Shown here: positions 25,380 through 36,151 of the stretch, piece after piece | How the letters are laid out: each line of letters opens with the position of its first letter | Numbering within the stretch: the first letter of the stretch is position 1 | From: Methylobacterium jeotgali | GTDB lineage: Bacteria > Pseudomonadota > Alphaproteobacteria > Rhizobiales > Beijerinckiaceae | Assembly: GCF_022179345.1 (NCBI RefSeq) | Contig: NZ_BPQR01000027.1 | Location: forward strand, 1-64,000 | Direction of reading: 5' to 3' | DNA length: 64,000 nucleotides | The notes under the pieces: generated by a model | Seen by the model: the letters and a program-made list of their open reading frames with translations, nothing else | The model's database searches: none | Told to the model about the DNA's origin: nothing | Program-made: the position numbers and the translations under genes

Positions 25380-27962
25380 TCAGAACTGGCGCAGGTAGGG
25401 AGCCGGCTTCTGCCCGAGGATCCGCCAAGTCCCGGCGAGCCCTGCCGCGACCGCGAGCAGCACCGCGAGCCCGGCCGCGAGAAGCGCGCCCGACAGGTCG
25501 AGGGTGAAGGGCAGGCGCATCACCCGCGTGACGATCACCCAGCCGGCGAGCCCGCCGGCCAGGAGCCCGAAGGCCGCGGTGACGAGCCCCAGCGCGAGGT
25601 ACTCCAGGGCGTAGGCCGAGAGCAGGCGGCGGCGGTCGGCCCCGAGCACCTTCAGCACCACGGCGTCGTAGAGCCGGGCCCGGTGCCCGGCGGCCACCGC
25701 ACCGGCGAGCACCAGCAGGCTCGCCAGCACCGCGACCGCGCTGGCGCCGCGGATCGCGGTGACGAGGCGCCCGACGAGATCGCTCACCGCCTCCAGTGCC
25801 TCGCGCACCCGCACGCCGGTCACGGAGGGGTAGGTCTTGGCGGTCGCGCGCAGGATCGCGGCCTCGGCGGCGGGATCGGTGCCGCCGGGGAGCGTCAGGG
25901 TGGCCAGGTCCGAGTGCGGCGCCCCCCGGAAGGTGGCCGGCGAGAATACCATCACGAAGTTGATGCCGAGCGAGCGCCACTCGACCTTGCGCAGGTTGGC
26001 GATGCGCGCCGTGATGGGGCGGCCGAGCACGTTGACGGTGACGGCGTCGCCGATCTTGAGCTCGAGCTTGGCGGCGAGCTCCGCGTCGAAGGAGACGAGG
26101 GACTCGCGCTCGTCCGCGCCCCACCAGCGTCCCTCGACGAGGGTCGAGCCCTCCGGCATGTCGGCGGCGTAGGTGATGCCCCGGTCGCCGTCGAGCACCC
26201 AGGCGGCGTCCTCCGGCGGGCGGATGCGCTCGGCAGGCGTGCCGTTGAGGGCCACGATCCGCCCGCGCATCATCGGCACGCGCTCGATGCGGCCGGTAGG
26301 AGCCTGCCCGCCGAGGAAGGCGTGGAAGCCCTCCGCCTCGCTCGCCGGGATGTCGAGGAAGAACAGGTTCGGCGCCGAGGCCGGCAGCGTCCCCGTCAGG
26401 GCGCGGCGGACGTTGGCGTCGATGAGGCTCAAGGCGACGAGAAGCGTCACGCCGAGGCCGAGGGAGAGCACCACGGAGGGCGTCAGCGCGCCGGGGCGGT
26501 GGAGGTTGGCGAGCGCCATGCGCGGGGCCGCCCGCTTCGGGTGCGGCAGGCGCTTTGCCAGCGCCATCAGCCCGAGGCCGACGAGGCGCAGCGCCCCGAA
26601 GGCGAGACCGGCGGCGGCGATGAAGATCAGCGCCACCCGCCGGTCGAAGGCGGTGGCGACGGCGAGCCCTGCGAGCGCGGCGAGCGCCAGCACTAGGACG
26701 ATGCGGTAGCGCCAGCGCACCCCGCGCCCCGCCGGCTCGACCCGGTCGCGGAAGAGCCCTGAGACCGGGATGTCGTGGGCGCGCCCGAGCGGCGTCACCG
26801 CGAAGGCGAGCGCGGTGAGGAGCCCGTAGGCGGCGGCCAGCGCCAGCTCGCCCGCGGCCAGCCGCGGCTCCAGGGGCAGAGGCAGCTGCGCGGCGAACAG
26901 CGCGTCGATGGCGAAGGGGATCGCGGCGCCGACCGCCAGACCGATCCCCGTGCCGATGCCGGCGATGAGCATCACCTGGGTCAGGTAGAGGTTCACCACC
27001 GCCGAGCCCGGCGCGCCGACGCTCTTGTAGGTGGCGATGGAGCCGCGCTTGCGCTCGACGAAGGCGTGGACGGCATTGGCCACGCCGACGCCGCCGACGA
27101 TCAGCGCGGTCAGCCCGACGAGGGTGAGGAACTGCGTGAAGCGCTCGATGCTCTTGGCGAAGCGCGGGTCGGCGTCGGAGCGCGCGCGCATCTCCCAACC
27201 CGCCTCCGGCACCGCCTTGGCGATGCGTGCGGCGCTCTCGGCGAGCTCTGCGTCGGTGGCGCCGGGCTTCTGGAGGCGGTAGCTCCAGCGGTTGAGGCTG
27301 CCCGGCCGCACCAGCCCGGTGGCGTCGAGCGCCTCTTGCGAGACGAGGAGGCGCGGGCCGAAGCCGATGCCGTTGGCGATGCGGTCGGGCTCCGAGACGA
27401 GGGTGGCGCGAATCTCGACCGGCGTGCCGGCGAGGCTCACCCGGTCGCCGGCCTTGAGGCCGAGGCGCGCCAGCAGTGCCGGGTCGGCGACGGCGCCGAA
27501 GGTTGCGTCGCGCCGGGCGAGGAGATCGGGGAGCGGGGCGGCCGGATCTGTGACGAGGGGGCCTGCGGCGGGATAGGTCCCGTCCACCGCCTTCAGCTCG
27601 ACCAGCGCCGCCGCGCCGTCGCCGGCCACCGCCATGGCCCGCAGGGACGCGACCACGGAGACGGGGCCTTCCGCCGCGAGCGCCGCGCGCTCGGCCTCGG
27701 TCGCCTGCCGGTTGATGAGGCTGTAGCTGAGATCGCCCCCGAGGATGCGCCGGCCCTCGCGGCCGAGCCCGTCGGTGAGCGAGCGCGACACCGAGGCGAC
27801 CCCGGCGATCGCGGCGACGCCGAGCGCGATGCAGAACAGGAACACGACGAAGCCCGAGAGCCCGCCGCGCAACTCGCGCAGCGCGAGGCGCAAGGTGAGC
27901 GGCAGGGGGCTCCGGCGCGGCGGCTGGCGCCGCGCCTCGGGCGTCCCGAGGGTTCCGTGCAT
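25380..27962 (-). CDS. ybbP: ABC transporter permease, FtsX/YbbP type
   Basis: The 860-residue inner-membrane protein has the ten-helix YbbP form: one helix at about 35-57 (LSGFVVFLFCIALGVAAIAG), a MacB-type periplasmic domain, then blocks of helices around 265-420 and 425-510, a second periplasmic domain and a last block at about 740-845. Each FtsX unit is visible, for example LVGLTALIVGGVGVANAVHA with FVERKRGSIATYKSVGA and, at the end, VVLKVLGADRRRLLSAY. With the ATPase encoded just downstream it forms a YbbAP-like exporter or lipoprotein-type mechanotransmission system; the substrate is unknown. The gap to the ATPase gene is 9 bp, showing an operon. Confidence 0.88.
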   Translation of the reverse strand: MHGTLGTPEARRQPPRRSPLPLTLRLALRELRGGLSGFVVFLFCIALGVAAIAGVASVSRSLTDGLGREGRRILGGDLSYSLINRQATEAERAALAAEGPVSVVASLRAMAVAGDGAAALVELKAVDGTYPAAGPLVTDPAAPLPDLLARRDATFGAVADPALLARLGLKAGDRVSLAGTPVEIRATLVSEPDRIANGIGFGPRLLVSQEALDATGLVRPGSLNRWSYRLQKPGATDAELAESAARIAKAVPEAGWEMRARSDADPRFAKSIERFTQFLTLVGLTALIVGGVGVANAVHAFVERKRGSIATYKSVGAPGSAVVNLYLTQVMLIAGIGTGIGLAVGAAIPFAIDALFAAQLPLPLEPRLAAGELALAAAYGLLTALAFAVTPLGRAHDIPVSGLFRDRVEPAGRGVRWRYRIVLVLALAALAGLAVATAFDRRVALIFIAAAGLAFGALRLVGLGLMALAKRLPHPKRAAPRMALANLHRPGALTPSVVLSLGLGVTLLVALSLIDANVRRALTGTLPASAPNLFFLDIPASEAEGFHAFLGGQAPTGRIERVPMMRGRIVALNGTPAERIRPPEDAAWVLDGDRGITYAADMPEGSTLVEGRWWGADERESLVSFDAELAAKLELKIGDAVTVNVLGRPITARIANLRKVEWRSLGINFVMVFSPATFRGAPHSDLATLTLPGGTDPAAEAAILRATAKTYPSVTGVRVREALEAVSDLVGRLVTAIRGASAVAVLASLLVLAGAVAAGHRARLYDAVVLKVLGADRRRLLSAYALEYLALGLVTAAFGLLAGGLAGWVIVTRVMRLPFTLDLSGALLAAGLAVLLAVAAGLAGTWRILGQKPAPYLRQF

Positions 27963-27971
27963 CGCCGTGCC

Positions 27972-28661
27972 TCAGGCCGGGATTCCGGCCTCGATCCGCC
28001 CTGCGCGTACCCGCACGGTGCGGTCGCAGAGCCGGGCGAGGCCGGGATCGTGGGTGACGAGGACCAGGGTGGCGCCCCGGTCGCGCTTGAGGGCGAAGAG
28101 CAGGTCGACGATGCCGGCCCCCGTCGCCTCGTCGAGGTTGCCGGTGGGCTCGTCCGCCACCAGGATCGCCGGATCGGGCGCGATGGCCCGGGCGATGGCG
28201 ACCCGCTGCTGCTCGCCGCCGGAGAGCTGGGCGGGGTAGTGGTGCAGCCGCTCCCCGAGGCCGACCGCGCGCAGCTCCTCGGCGGCCCGTTCGTGGGCGT
28301 CCGCCCGGTCGGCGAGCTCGAGAGGGAGCGCGACGTTCTCCAGCGCCGTCATGGTCGGAACGAGGTGGAAGGCCTGGAAGACGATGCCGATGCGCCGGCC
28401 CCGGAAGCGGGCGAGCGCGTCCTCGTCGAGGCCGCCGAGATCGGTGCCCTCGACCCGGATCGATCCGGAATCCGGCCGCTCCAGCCCGGCCATAACCATG
28501 AGCAGCGTCGACTTGCCCGAGCCCGAGGGGCCGACGAGGCCGACCGCCTCCCCGCGCCCGACCTCCAGGGAGACGCCGCGCAGGACGTGGACGCGGGCCG
28601 CGCCCCGGCCGAGGCTCAGCTCGATCCCGGAGAGGGCGATGGCGGGGTTGCCGGCGGTCAC
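27972..28661 (-). CDS. ybbA: ABC transporter ATP-binding protein, YbbA/LolD type
   Basis: The 229-residue ATPase has Walker A GPSGSGKST, Q-loop IVFQAFHLVPTMTALENVA, signature LSGGEQQRVAIARA, Walker B ILVADEPTGNLD and switch His in LVTHDP. The FQxFHLVPTMTALENV and EPTGNLD wording is that of the MacB/LolD/YbbA group, which drives MacB- or FtsX-like permeases. The GTG at 28661 (VTAGNPAIALSG) is the best start, since upstream codons fall in the divergent tesA leader. The pair with ybbP and the divergent tesA reproduces the E. coli tesA-ybbA-ybbP order. Confidence 0.92.
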   Translation of the reverse strand: MTAGNPAIALSGIELSLGRGAARVHVLRGVSLEVGRGEAVGLVGPSGSGKSTLLMVMAGLERPDSGSIRVEGTDLGGLDEDALARFRGRRIGIVFQAFHLVPTMTALENVALPLELADRADAHERAAEELRAVGLGERLHHYPAQLSGGEQQRVAIARAIAPDPAILVADEPTGNLDEATGAGIVDLLFALKRDRGATLVLVTHDPGLARLCDRTVRVRAGRIEAGIPA

Positions 28662-28724
28662 GCGGGGACCGATCTGTGCGCGGGGACGGGCATGGGGTTC
28701 ACGAGAGTTGGAGACCGATCTTCG

Positions 28725-29465
28725 ATGCTGCGGCGGATGGATGCGAGGCTCGCGGGGCGCCGCGACGGGAGGGGTGCGGGCGATATGGGCCGCCAAGCCG
28801 GCGGCCGCCATCGGGGCGTTCTCGGGCTTCTGGTCGCGCTGATGGCTCTCTTTGCCGCAGCGGCGGCGGGCGCCGCAACCGCCGACGAGAAGGGCCGGCC
28901 TCTGAAGCTGGTGGCGCTCGGCGACAGCCTGACGGCGGGCTACCAGCTTCCCGCGGCGGCGGCCTTCCCCGCTGTGCTGGAGCGCACGTTGCGCGCCAAG
29001 GGCTACGACGTCTCGATCGCCAACGCGGGCGTCTCCGGCGACACCACCACCGGCGGCCTCGACCGGCTCGACTGGTCGGTGCCCGAGGGCACGGACGGGG
29101 TGATCCTGGAGCTCGGCGCCAACGACATGCTGCGTGGCACAGACCCGGAGGTGCCGCGGAAGGCCCTCGACACCATCGTTTCGCGGCTCAAGGCCCGCGG
29201 CATCCCGGTGCTGCTCGCCGGGATGCGCGCCTCGGCCAATCTCGGGCCGGACTACGTGGCGAAGTTCGACGCGATCTACCCGACCCTCGCGGAGCGCTAC
29301 GGGCTCGTGCTCTACCCGTTCTTCCTGGAGGGCGTCGCCGGCGAGGCCTCCCTCGCCCTGCCCGACCGGCTGCACCCGAACGCCAAGGGCGTCGAGGGCA
29401 TCGTCGCCGGCATCCTGCCGACCGTCGAGATTTTCTTGAGGCGCCTCCAGGGGGCGGAGCGGTAG
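28725..29465 (+). CDS. tesA: TesA-type GDSL thioesterase / lysophospholipase
   Basis: The 246-residue protein has an Arg-rich N terminus, a hydrophobic segment at about 31-50 (LGLLVALMALFAAAAAGAAT) acting as signal peptide, and an SGNH hydrolase domain. Its blocks are GDSLTAGYQLP (nucleophile Ser), GVSGDTTTGGL, LGANDMLRG and DRLHPNAKG (Asp and His). TesA is a periplasmic enzyme with thioesterase, arylesterase and lysophospholipase activity. ATG codons at 28725 and 28737 are both possible; the first has gagttggaga upstream. It is divergent from the ybbA ATPase and 5 bp before the phosphodiesterase gene. Confidence 0.9.
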   Translation: MLRRMDARLAGRRDGRGAGDMGRQAGGRHRGVLGLLVALMALFAAAAAGAATADEKGRPLKLVALGDSLTAGYQLPAAAAFPAVLERTLRAKGYDVSIANAGVSGDTTTGGLDRLDWSVPEGTDGVILELGANDMLRGTDPEVPRKALDTIVSRLKARGIPVLLAGMRASANLGPDYVAKFDAIYPTLAERYGLVLYPFFLEGVAGEASLALPDRLHPNAKGVEGIVAGILPTVEIFLRRLQGAER

Positions 29466-29470
29466 CTCAA

Positions 29471-30007
29471 GTGCCCCGGCTGTTCACGGCGCTCGCCGTC
29501 CCGGAGGCCATCGGGCAGACGCTCGCGCTGCACCGGGGCGGCCTGCCCGGCGCCCGCTGGATCGAGCCGGGCGACTACCACGTCACCCTGCGCTTCCTCG
29601 GCGACGTCTCGCTCGATCTCGCCGAGGATCTCTGCGCGGCGCTGGCCGAGGCCCGCCCCCGTCCGCCCGTCGAGATTACCCTCGACGGGCTCGCGAGCTT
29701 CGGCGGCGATCGGCCGCGCGCGGTCTTCGCGGCCGTGGCGGCGAGTCCCGACCTCCTCGACCTCCAGGCCGAGCAGGAGCGCCTCGCCCGCCGGGCCGGC
29801 GCAGAGCCGGAGCGGCGCAGGTTCACGCCCCACGTGACGCTCGCCCGGCTGAACCGCTCCGCCCGCCCCGAGGACGTGGCGATGTTTCTCTCGGGGACGG
29901 CGCTGGCGCCCGTGCGCTTCACGGCGCGGGAGGTGGTGCTCTTCTCCGCCCGCGCCTCGACGGGCGGCGGGCCCTACGTGGCGGAGGCGGTCTTTCCCTT
30001 CGCCTGA
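29471..30007 (+). CDS. thpR: RNA 2',3'-cyclic 3'-phosphodiesterase (LigT/ThpR)
   Basis: The 178-residue cytosolic protein belongs to the 2H phosphoesterases. The two HxT motifs are plain: YHVTLRFLGDV near residue 36 and PHVTLARLNRS near 119. ThpR opens 2',3'-cyclic phosphates on RNA to 2'-phosphates and can join tRNA halves in vitro. VPRLFTALAVPEAIG is the usual N terminus, encoded from a GTG at 29471 with ggagcgg upstream. It lies 5 bp past tesA, so the two are co-transcribed. It converges on coaA with a 4-bp gap, leaving no room for a separate terminator. Confidence 0.92.
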   Translation: MPRLFTALAVPEAIGQTLALHRGGLPGARWIEPGDYHVTLRFLGDVSLDLAEDLCAALAEARPRPPVEITLDGLASFGGDRPRAVFAAVAASPDLLDLQAEQERLARRAGAEPERRRFTPHVTLARLNRSARPEDVAMFLSGTALAPVRFTAREVVLFSARASTGGGPYVAEAVFPFA

Positions 30008-30011
30008 GGCC

Positions 30012-31043
30012 TCACAGCCGCCGCAGCGCCACGCTCTCGATGCGGTGGCTGGCGCCCTTGGCGAGGATCAGGCTGGCGCGCTGGCGGGTCGGCAGGATGT
30101 TCTCGCGCAGGTTCGGCAGGTTGATCGTGCTCCAGAGCCGGTCGGCGACCTCAAGCGCCTCCGCCTCGCCGATCTCGGCGTACTTGCGGAAGTAGGAGCG
30201 CGGGTCGCGGAAGGCGGTCTGGCGCAGCTTCATGAAGCGCGTCACGTACCAGCGGTGCAGGTCGTCCTCGTGCCCGTCGAGGTAGATCGAGAAGTCGAAG
30301 AAGTCCGAGACGAAGGGAATGGCGGTGCCGTCCCGCGGCAGCCGCGCGGGCTGGAGCACGTTGAGGCCCTCGACGATCAGGATGTCGGGGCTCTCCACCA
30401 CCCGCTCCTCGCCGGGCACCCGGTCGTAGACGAGGTGGGAGTAGACGGGCGCCGCCACCCGCTTGTGGCCCGCCTTGATGTCGTGGAGGAAGCGCAGCAG
30501 GGCCGCGGTGTCGTAGCTCTCAGGGAAGCCCTTGCGGTCCATGGCGTCGTGGCGGGCGAGCTCCGCGTTCGGCAGCAGGAAGCCGTCCGTGGTGATGAGG
30601 TCGACCTTCGGGGTGTTCGGCCAGCGGGCGAGCAGCGCGGCGAGGACCCGCCCCGTGGTCGACTTGCCGACCGCCACCGAGCCCGCGAGCCCGATGATGT
30701 AGGGGACCTTGGCCTCGCGCTCGGCGAGCAGGAAGCGCTGCGTCGCCTTGAACAGCCCCTGCGTCGCCGCGACGTAGAGGGAGAGCAGGCGCGAGAGCGG
30801 CAGGTAGATCGCCACCACCTCCTCGACCGAGATCGGGTCGTTGAGGGATTGCAGGCGCTCGATGTCCCCGGCGGTCAGCGTCAGGGGCGTGTCGGCGCGC
30901 AGCTGCGCCCATTCCTCCCGGCGGAACAGGCGGTAGGGCGAGAGCCGCTCCGGCCCCTGCCCCGTCACCGGGTCCTGGCCGGGCCCCGGATCGGGCTCCG
31001 GCAGCGGGCCGGCGACCGGCGCCGCATCGTCGAGGCCCGTCAC
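30012..31043 (-). CDS. coaA: Type I pantothenate kinase
   Basis: The 343-residue kinase phosphorylates pantothenate, the first and controlled step of coenzyme A synthesis. It shows P-loop GSVAVGKST near residue 120, [52 protein letters not shown] and the C-terminal [17 protein letters not shown] and [14 protein letters not shown]. It is about 25 residues longer than E. coli CoaA through a Pro/Asp-rich N-terminal tail. Its ATG overlaps the hisE stop by four bases, so it is the last gene of the his operon, the typical Rhizobiales order. Confidence 0.95.
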   Translation of the reverse strand: MTGLDDAAPVAGPLPEPDPGPGQDPVTGQGPERLSPYRLFRREEWAQLRADTPLTLTAGDIERLQSLNDPISVEEVVAIYLPLSRLLSLYVAATQGLFKATQRFLLAEREAKVPYIIGLAGSVAVGKSTTGRVLAALLARWPNTPKVDLITTDGFLLPNAELARHDAMDRKGFPESYDTAALLRFLHDIKAGHKRVAAPVYSHLVYDRVPGEERVVESPDILIVEGLNVLQPARLPRDGTAIPFVSDFFDFSIYLDGHEDDLHRWYVTRFMKLRQTAFRDPRSYFRKYAEIGEAEALEVADRLWSTINLPNLRENILPTRQRASLILAKGASHRIESVALRRL

Positions 31044-31363
31044 GTGTGGCGCCTCGCGGCCTTCTCGGCGAGCCCGCTCTGCGCGGTGCGGCGGGCGAGT
31101 TCCGCCATCACCTCGTCGAGGCCGACGCCGCCGGCCTTCAGCACCACGAGGAGGTGGTAGAGCACGTCGGCCGCCTCCGAGACGAGGCCGGCGCGATCCC
31201 CCTCGACGGCGGCGATGGCCGCCTCCACCGCCTCCTCGCCGAGTTTCTTGGCGGCCTTCCCCGGCCCGCCCGCGAGGAGCTTCGCCGTGTAGGAGGTCTC
31301 GACGGGAGCCGCCGCGCGCTCGGCGACGAGGGCCTCGAGGTCTTGGAGGGTGAAGTCCGTCAT
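31040..31363 (-). CDS. hisE: Phosphoribosyl-ATP pyrophosphatase
   Basis: The 107-residue MazG-like protein hydrolyses phosphoribosyl-ATP to phosphoribosyl-AMP, step two of histidine synthesis. The alpha-helical core is conserved: [30 protein letters not shown] and [20 protein letters not shown], whose acidic residues bind magnesium. It is not fused to HisI. It lies 159 bp after hisF and overlaps coaA by four bases. Confidence 0.95.
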   Translation of the reverse strand: MTDFTLQDLEALVAERAAAPVETSYTAKLLAGGPGKAAKKLGEEAVEAAIAAVEGDRAGLVSEAADVLYHLLVVLKAGGVGLDEVMAELARRTAQSGLAEKAARRHT

Positions 31364-31522
31364 CGGGGATGGTTCATCGGTCCGGCGGGGCAGGCACGGG
31401 AGACAGTTCTCCGATCCGAGCCTGCGTCAAAGCCGGCTACCCGGCAAGGCGCCGCCCTGACAATCCCGTGCGATCCGCAGCGGCCTTGAAAACCCGCCCC
31501 GAGCCCGTGGATTGCGGGGCTT

Positions 31523-32302
31523 TCAGCACGGATCGAGCCGCATGGAGAGCCCGGCACGGGCCATGTGGGCCTTGGCCTGCCCGACGCTCGCCTCGCCGAA
31601 ATGGAAGATCGAGGCGGCGAGCACGGCGCTGGCGCCGCCCTCGCGCACGCCCGCGACAAGGTCGTCGAGGCCGCCGACGCCGCCGGAGGCGATCACCGGC
31701 ACCGGCACCGCGTCGGCGATCGCCCGCGTCAGCGCGAGGTCGTAGCCCGAGCGGGTGCCGTCCTTGTCCATCGAGGTGACGAGAAGCTCGCCCGCGCCCT
31801 TGCCCGCCACGAGTCGGGCGAACTCCACGGCATCGATCCCGGTGGGGCTGCGCCCGCCATGGGTGAAGATCTCCCAGCGGGGTTCCTCGCCGGCCACCGA
31901 GACGCGCTTGGCGTCGATCGCCACGACGATGCACTGGTCCCCGAACTTCTCCGCCGCCGCCGCCACGAGATCGGGGTTCTTCACGGCGGCCGTGTTGATG
32001 CCGACCTTGTCCGCGCCTGCGAGCAGGAGCTGGCGGACGTCCGACACCGTGCGCACGCCGCCGCCGACGGTGAGCGGCATGAAGCAGGCCTCCGCCGTCC
32101 GGCTCACCACGTCGAGGAGCGTGCCGCGGGCCTCGTGGCTCGCGGTGATGTCGAGAAAGCAGAGCTCGTCGGCGCCGGCCGCGTCGTAGGCCTTGGCGGA
32201 TTCGACCGGATCGCCGGCGTCGCGCAGCTCGAGGAACTGCACGCCCTTGACGACGCGCCCGTCCTTGACGTCGAGGCAGGGAATGATGCGGGTCTTGAGC
32301 AC
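31523..32302 (-). CDS. hisF: Imidazole glycerol phosphate synthase, cyclase subunit
   Basis: The 259-residue TIM barrel makes imidazole glycerol phosphate and AICAR from PRFAR and ammonia supplied by HisH. D11 in CLDVKDGR and the Asp in [10 protein letters not shown] are the catalytic acids, and [11 protein letters not shown] is the phosphate site. The AICAR released feeds PurH, also in this window. It begins 4 bp past hisA, indicating translational coupling. Confidence 0.97.
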   Translation of the reverse strand: MLKTRIIPCLDVKDGRVVKGVQFLELRDAGDPVESAKAYDAAGADELCFLDITASHEARGTLLDVVSRTAEACFMPLTVGGGVRTVSDVRQLLLAGADKVGINTAAVKNPDLVAAAAEKFGDQCIVVAIDAKRVSVAGEEPRWEIFTHGGRSPTGIDAVEFARLVAGKGAGELLVTSMDKDGTRSGYDLALTRAIADAVPVPVIASGGVGGLDDLVAGVREGGASAVLAASIFHFGEASVGQAKAHMARAGLSMRLDPC

Positions 32303-32305
32303 GGA

Positions 32306-33061
32306 TCAGCTTCCGGCAGTCGGGGCGCCGCCCTTCGCCCGGGCGATGGCGGCGAGCGCCTCGGCGGGGTCGATGCGGCCGTCGTAGAGGGCGCGGCCGG
32401 TGATGGCGCCGGCGAGCAGCGCGCAGTCCGGCTGGAGCAGGCGGTGCACGTCCTCGATCGAGGCGAGGCCGCCCGACGCGATGACGGGGATGCCGACGGC
32501 TTGCGCCAGCGCCAGCGTCATCTCGATGTTGAGGCCCTTGAGGATGCCGTCGCGGGCGATGTCCGTGTAGATGATCGCGGCGACGCCCGCGTCCTCGAAG
32601 CGGCGGCCGAGCTCTTCGGCCGTCATGCTGGAGGTCTGCGCCCAACCCTCCACCGCCACGCGCCCATCCTTGGCGTCGATGCCCACCGCCACCCGGCCGG
32701 GATGCAGACGCGCGGCCTCGCGCACGAAGGCGGGGTCGCGCACCGCCGCGGTGCCGATGATGACCCGCGCGACGCCCTTCTCGAGCCAGCCCTCCAGGGT
32801 GCGCATGTCGCGCACGCCGCCGCCGAGCTGCACCGGAAGGCGCACCCGGCGGAGGATCGCCTCGACAGCGCCCGCGTTCATCGGCGCCCCGGCGAAGGCG
32901 CCGTCGAGGTCGACGACGTGCAGCCAGGGGAAGCCCTGCTCCGCGAAGCTCTGCGCCTGCGCGGCCGGGTCGTCGTTGAAGACCACGGCCTGGGCCATGT
33001 CGCCCTGGACGAGACGGACGCAGCGGCCCTCCTTGAGATCGATCGCCGGAAACAGGATCAC
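32306..33061 (-). CDS. hisA: ProFAR isomerase
   Basis: The 251-residue TIM barrel performs the Amadori isomerisation of ProFAR to [19 protein letters not shown] carries D8, the general base, and [13 protein letters not shown] carries the second catalytic Asp region; [11 protein letters not shown] is the phosphate-binding loop. It lies 26 bp after hisH and 4 bp before hisF. Confidence 0.97.
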   Translation of the reverse strand: MILFPAIDLKEGRCVRLVQGDMAQAVVFNDDPAAQAQSFAEQGFPWLHVVDLDGAFAGAPMNAGAVEAILRRVRLPVQLGGGVRDMRTLEGWLEKGVARVIIGTAAVRDPAFVREAARLHPGRVAVGIDAKDGRVAVEGWAQTSSMTAEELGRRFEDAGVAAIIYTDIARDGILKGLNIEMTLALAQAVGIPVIASGGLASIEDVHRLLQPDCALLAGAITGRALYDGRIDPAEALAAIARAKGGAPTAGS

Positions 33062-33087
33062 GCGGGAGACTCTTCGGGTTCGGTGGA

Positions 33088-33738
33088 TCAGGGGCGCCAG
33101 CGTAGGAAGTTCGCGATCAGCGCGAGGCCGAGATGCTGGCTCTTCTCCGGGTGGAACTGGGTGCCGGCGAGGTTGTCGCGGGCGACCATGGCGGTGACGG
33201 CGCCGCCATAGTCGGCCTCAGCCACCACGTCCTCCGGCCGCTCGGGCGAGAGCGCGTAGCTGTGCACGAAGTAGGCGTGCAGCCCCTCCGGGATGCCCTT
33301 GAGCAGCGGGTGCGGGCGGGCGCGGACGAGCGTGTTCCAGCCCATGTGCGGGATCTTGAGGGCCGGATCGTCCGGGCGGATCGGGCCGACGTCGCCGGGG
33401 ATCCAGCCCAGGCCCGGCGTGACCGCGTATTCGAGGCCGCGGCTCGCCATGAGCTGCATGCCGACGCAGATGCCGAGGAAGGGACGGCGCTTGCCGATCG
33501 CCGCCTCGGTCATGGCCTCGACCATGCCGGGCACGGCATCGAGGCCGGCGCGGCAGTCGGCATAGGCGCCGACGCCCGGCAGCACGATCCGGTCGGCGGC
33601 GGCGACCTCGGCCGGATCGCCGGTCACGCGGATCGAGGTGCCGTCGAGCCCGGCCTCGCGGGCGGCCCGCTCGAAGGCCTTGGCCGCCGAGTGCAGGTTG
33701 CCCGAGCCGTAGTCGATGATCGCGACGCGCTCGCTCAC
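33088..33738 (-). CDS. hisH: Imidazole glycerol phosphate synthase, glutaminase subunit
   Basis: The 216-residue class I glutamine amidotransferase frees ammonia for HisF. The oxyanion strand [10 protein letters not shown], nucleophile C91 in FLGICVGMQ and the His-x-Glu pair in TQFHPEKSQ are all present. It follows the DUF2628 gene by 31 bp in the his operon. Confidence 0.97.
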   Translation of the reverse strand: MSERVAIIDYGSGNLHSAAKAFERAAREAGLDGTSIRVTGDPAEVAAADRIVLPGVGAYADCRAGLDAVPGMVEAMTEAAIGKRRPFLGICVGMQLMASRGLEYAVTPGLGWIPGDVGPIRPDDPALKIPHMGWNTLVRARPHPLLKGIPEGLHAYFVHSYALSPERPEDVVAEADYGGAVTAMVARDNLAGTQFHPEKSQHLGLALIANFLRWRP

Positions 33739-33769
33739 AGTCTCTCCGATCCGTTCCTCGCGGGAGCCC

Positions 33770-34252
33770 TCACCGGCCGCCCTCGCCGAACGGGTAGAGG
33801 CCGACGATCGGTCCCGCCGCCCGCGCCGTGGCGCCGGGGGGCGCGACGGGGACCGGGGGCGTCCGGTCCGGATCGAGCCAGCGGGCGAGCGCCTTCATCT
33901 CGGCCTCGGTGGCGTTGGCGGCCAGGAAGGCGTCGCGGGCCGGCCGCCCGGAGCGCTGGAGCGTCCAGCGGCGCAGGCTCGACGCCTCGAGCCCGATGAG
34001 CAGGTGCAGCAGCAGCAGCACGACGGTGATCGCCCCCGGCGCGAGGCCGAGCAGCCATCCGGCGACGAGCGCAGCCGCCAGCCCGGCGATGACGACGAGC
34101 GCCGCGATCCAGAGCCGGTGATAGAGGAACCAGAGCGCGCCAAAGACGAAGGCCGTCCAGGAGAAGCCGTCCGGCACCAGGACCGCCCGCTCCAGGCCGT
34201 GCGGCTCGCCGGGCCGCGCGTCCGCCGGCGGATGGAAGGTGTAGCTGCGCAT
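33770..34252 (-). CDS. DUF2628 membrane protein within the his operon
   Basis: The 160-residue protein has a soluble N terminus ([20 protein letters not shown]), the DUF2628 core [20 protein letters not shown], and two or three membrane helices between about 35 and 95 ([38 protein letters not shown]). The C-terminal [20 protein letters not shown] and a Pro-rich tail follow. The family has no known function, but a copy between hisB and hisH is common in Rhizobiales, perhaps only hitchhiking in the operon. The ATG at 34252 has gggagacggcg upstream; the longer frame to 34480 overlaps hisB and is rejected. Confidence 0.85.
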   Translation of the reverse strand: MRSYTFHPPADARPGEPHGLERAVLVPDGFSWTAFVFGALWFLYHRLWIAALVVIAGLAAALVAGWLLGLAPGAITVVLLLLHLLIGLEASSLRRWTLQRSGRPARDAFLAANATEAEMKALARWLDPDRTPPVPVAPPGATARAAGPIVGLYPFGEGGR

Positions 34253-34299
34253 CGCCGTCTCCCTTCTGGCGCTCGCCCGCGGCGGGCGGAGCGCGTGCT

Positions 34300-34887
34300 T
34301 CAGAGCGACCCCTTCGTGGAGGGCACGCGCCCGTCCTCGCGGGGATCCACCGCCACCGCCTGCCGCAACGCCCGCGCCAGTCCCTTGAAGCAGCTCTCGG
34401 CGATGTGGTGGGAGTTGTCGCCGTAGAGGGTCTCGACGTGGAGCGTCAGCCCGGCGTTCATAGCGAAGGCCTGGAACCACTCGCGCACGAGCTCGCTGTC
34501 GAAGGCGCCGATCTTCTCGGTGGGGAAGCGGGTGCGGAACACCAGGAACGGCCGGCCCGAGACGTCGACGGCGACCCGCGTCAGCGCCTCGTCCATGGGC
34601 AGGTGAATGTCGGCGTAGCGGCCGATGCCCCGCTTCTCGCCGAGCGCCTTCAGGAAGGCCTGGCCGAGCGCGATGCCGGTATCCTCGGTGGTGTGGTGCT
34701 GGTCGACATGCAAATCGCCCGTCACCTTCGCCTCAATGTCGAACAGCGCGTGGCGGGCCAGGAGCTCCAGCATGTGGTCGAGAAAGCCGACCCCCGTCGA
34801 CACGGCGGCGCAGCCGGTGCCGTCGAGGGCGACCGTCACGCTGACGTCGGTCTCCGCCGTGCGGCGGCTGATGCTGGCGGATCGCAT
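34300..34887 (-). CDS. hisB: Imidazoleglycerol-phosphate dehydratase
   Basis: The 195-residue enzyme dehydrates imidazole glycerol phosphate to imidazole acetol phosphate and is the monofunctional form, without the phosphatase domain of E. coli HisB. The manganese-binding HxxxH motifs are seen: [29 protein letters not shown] and [20 protein letters not shown]. It starts [15 protein letters not shown] and is the first gene of the minus-strand his cluster; the 190 bp upstream to mtnP hold the likely promoter and no other gene. Confidence 0.96.
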   Translation of the reverse strand: MRSASISRRTAETDVSVTVALDGTGCAAVSTGVGFLDHMLELLARHALFDIEAKVTGDLHVDQHHTTEDTGIALGQAFLKALGEKRGIGRYADIHLPMDEALTRVAVDVSGRPFLVFRTRFPTEKIGAFDSELVREWFQAFAMNAGLTLHVETLYGDNSHHIAESCFKGLARALRQAVAVDPREDGRVPSTKGSL

Positions 34888-35077
34888 GCTCGGGCTCGTC
34901 CGGGAAAGGCCGCCTTCTAGTCCGGAAACACCCGCGCGGAAAAGGGTTTGCCCGCGCGAATGATGAATGCCCGCGCGGATCGCTTTCGCTGATCCGGCGA
35001 TCGCCGAAAGCGAGCCGCGCTTGTGTTGAGCCGCATTGTCTGGCGCCGAACCGGAAGCCACTTCGGCGGACGATGCT

Positions 35078-35953
<876 letters not shown>

Positions 35954-36100
35954 GCAGTCGTCTCCCTGTGCTGCCGGCCCGGGACCGGAGCCGTCGGCCC
36001 CGGCGAGGCCTGCCTCCGCGCCCCTCCGGGCGGATGGTTAGCATGCGCGGGCCCGCGCGCGGCGGCATCGCGGCAACAGTGCCCCGGCGCCGGAACGGAA

Positions 36101-36121
36101 ACGGGCCCGCGAGGGGCCCGT
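36101..36121 (-). terminator. Intrinsic terminator of the petABC operon
   Basis: A perfect 8-bp stem, acgggccc with gggcccgt, is followed on the minus strand by ttccgttccgg. It lies about 30 bp past the petC stop codon and before mtnP. Confidence 0.7.
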
Positions 36122-36151
36122 CCGATGCGTCTGCGACCCTCGCGCGGGCCG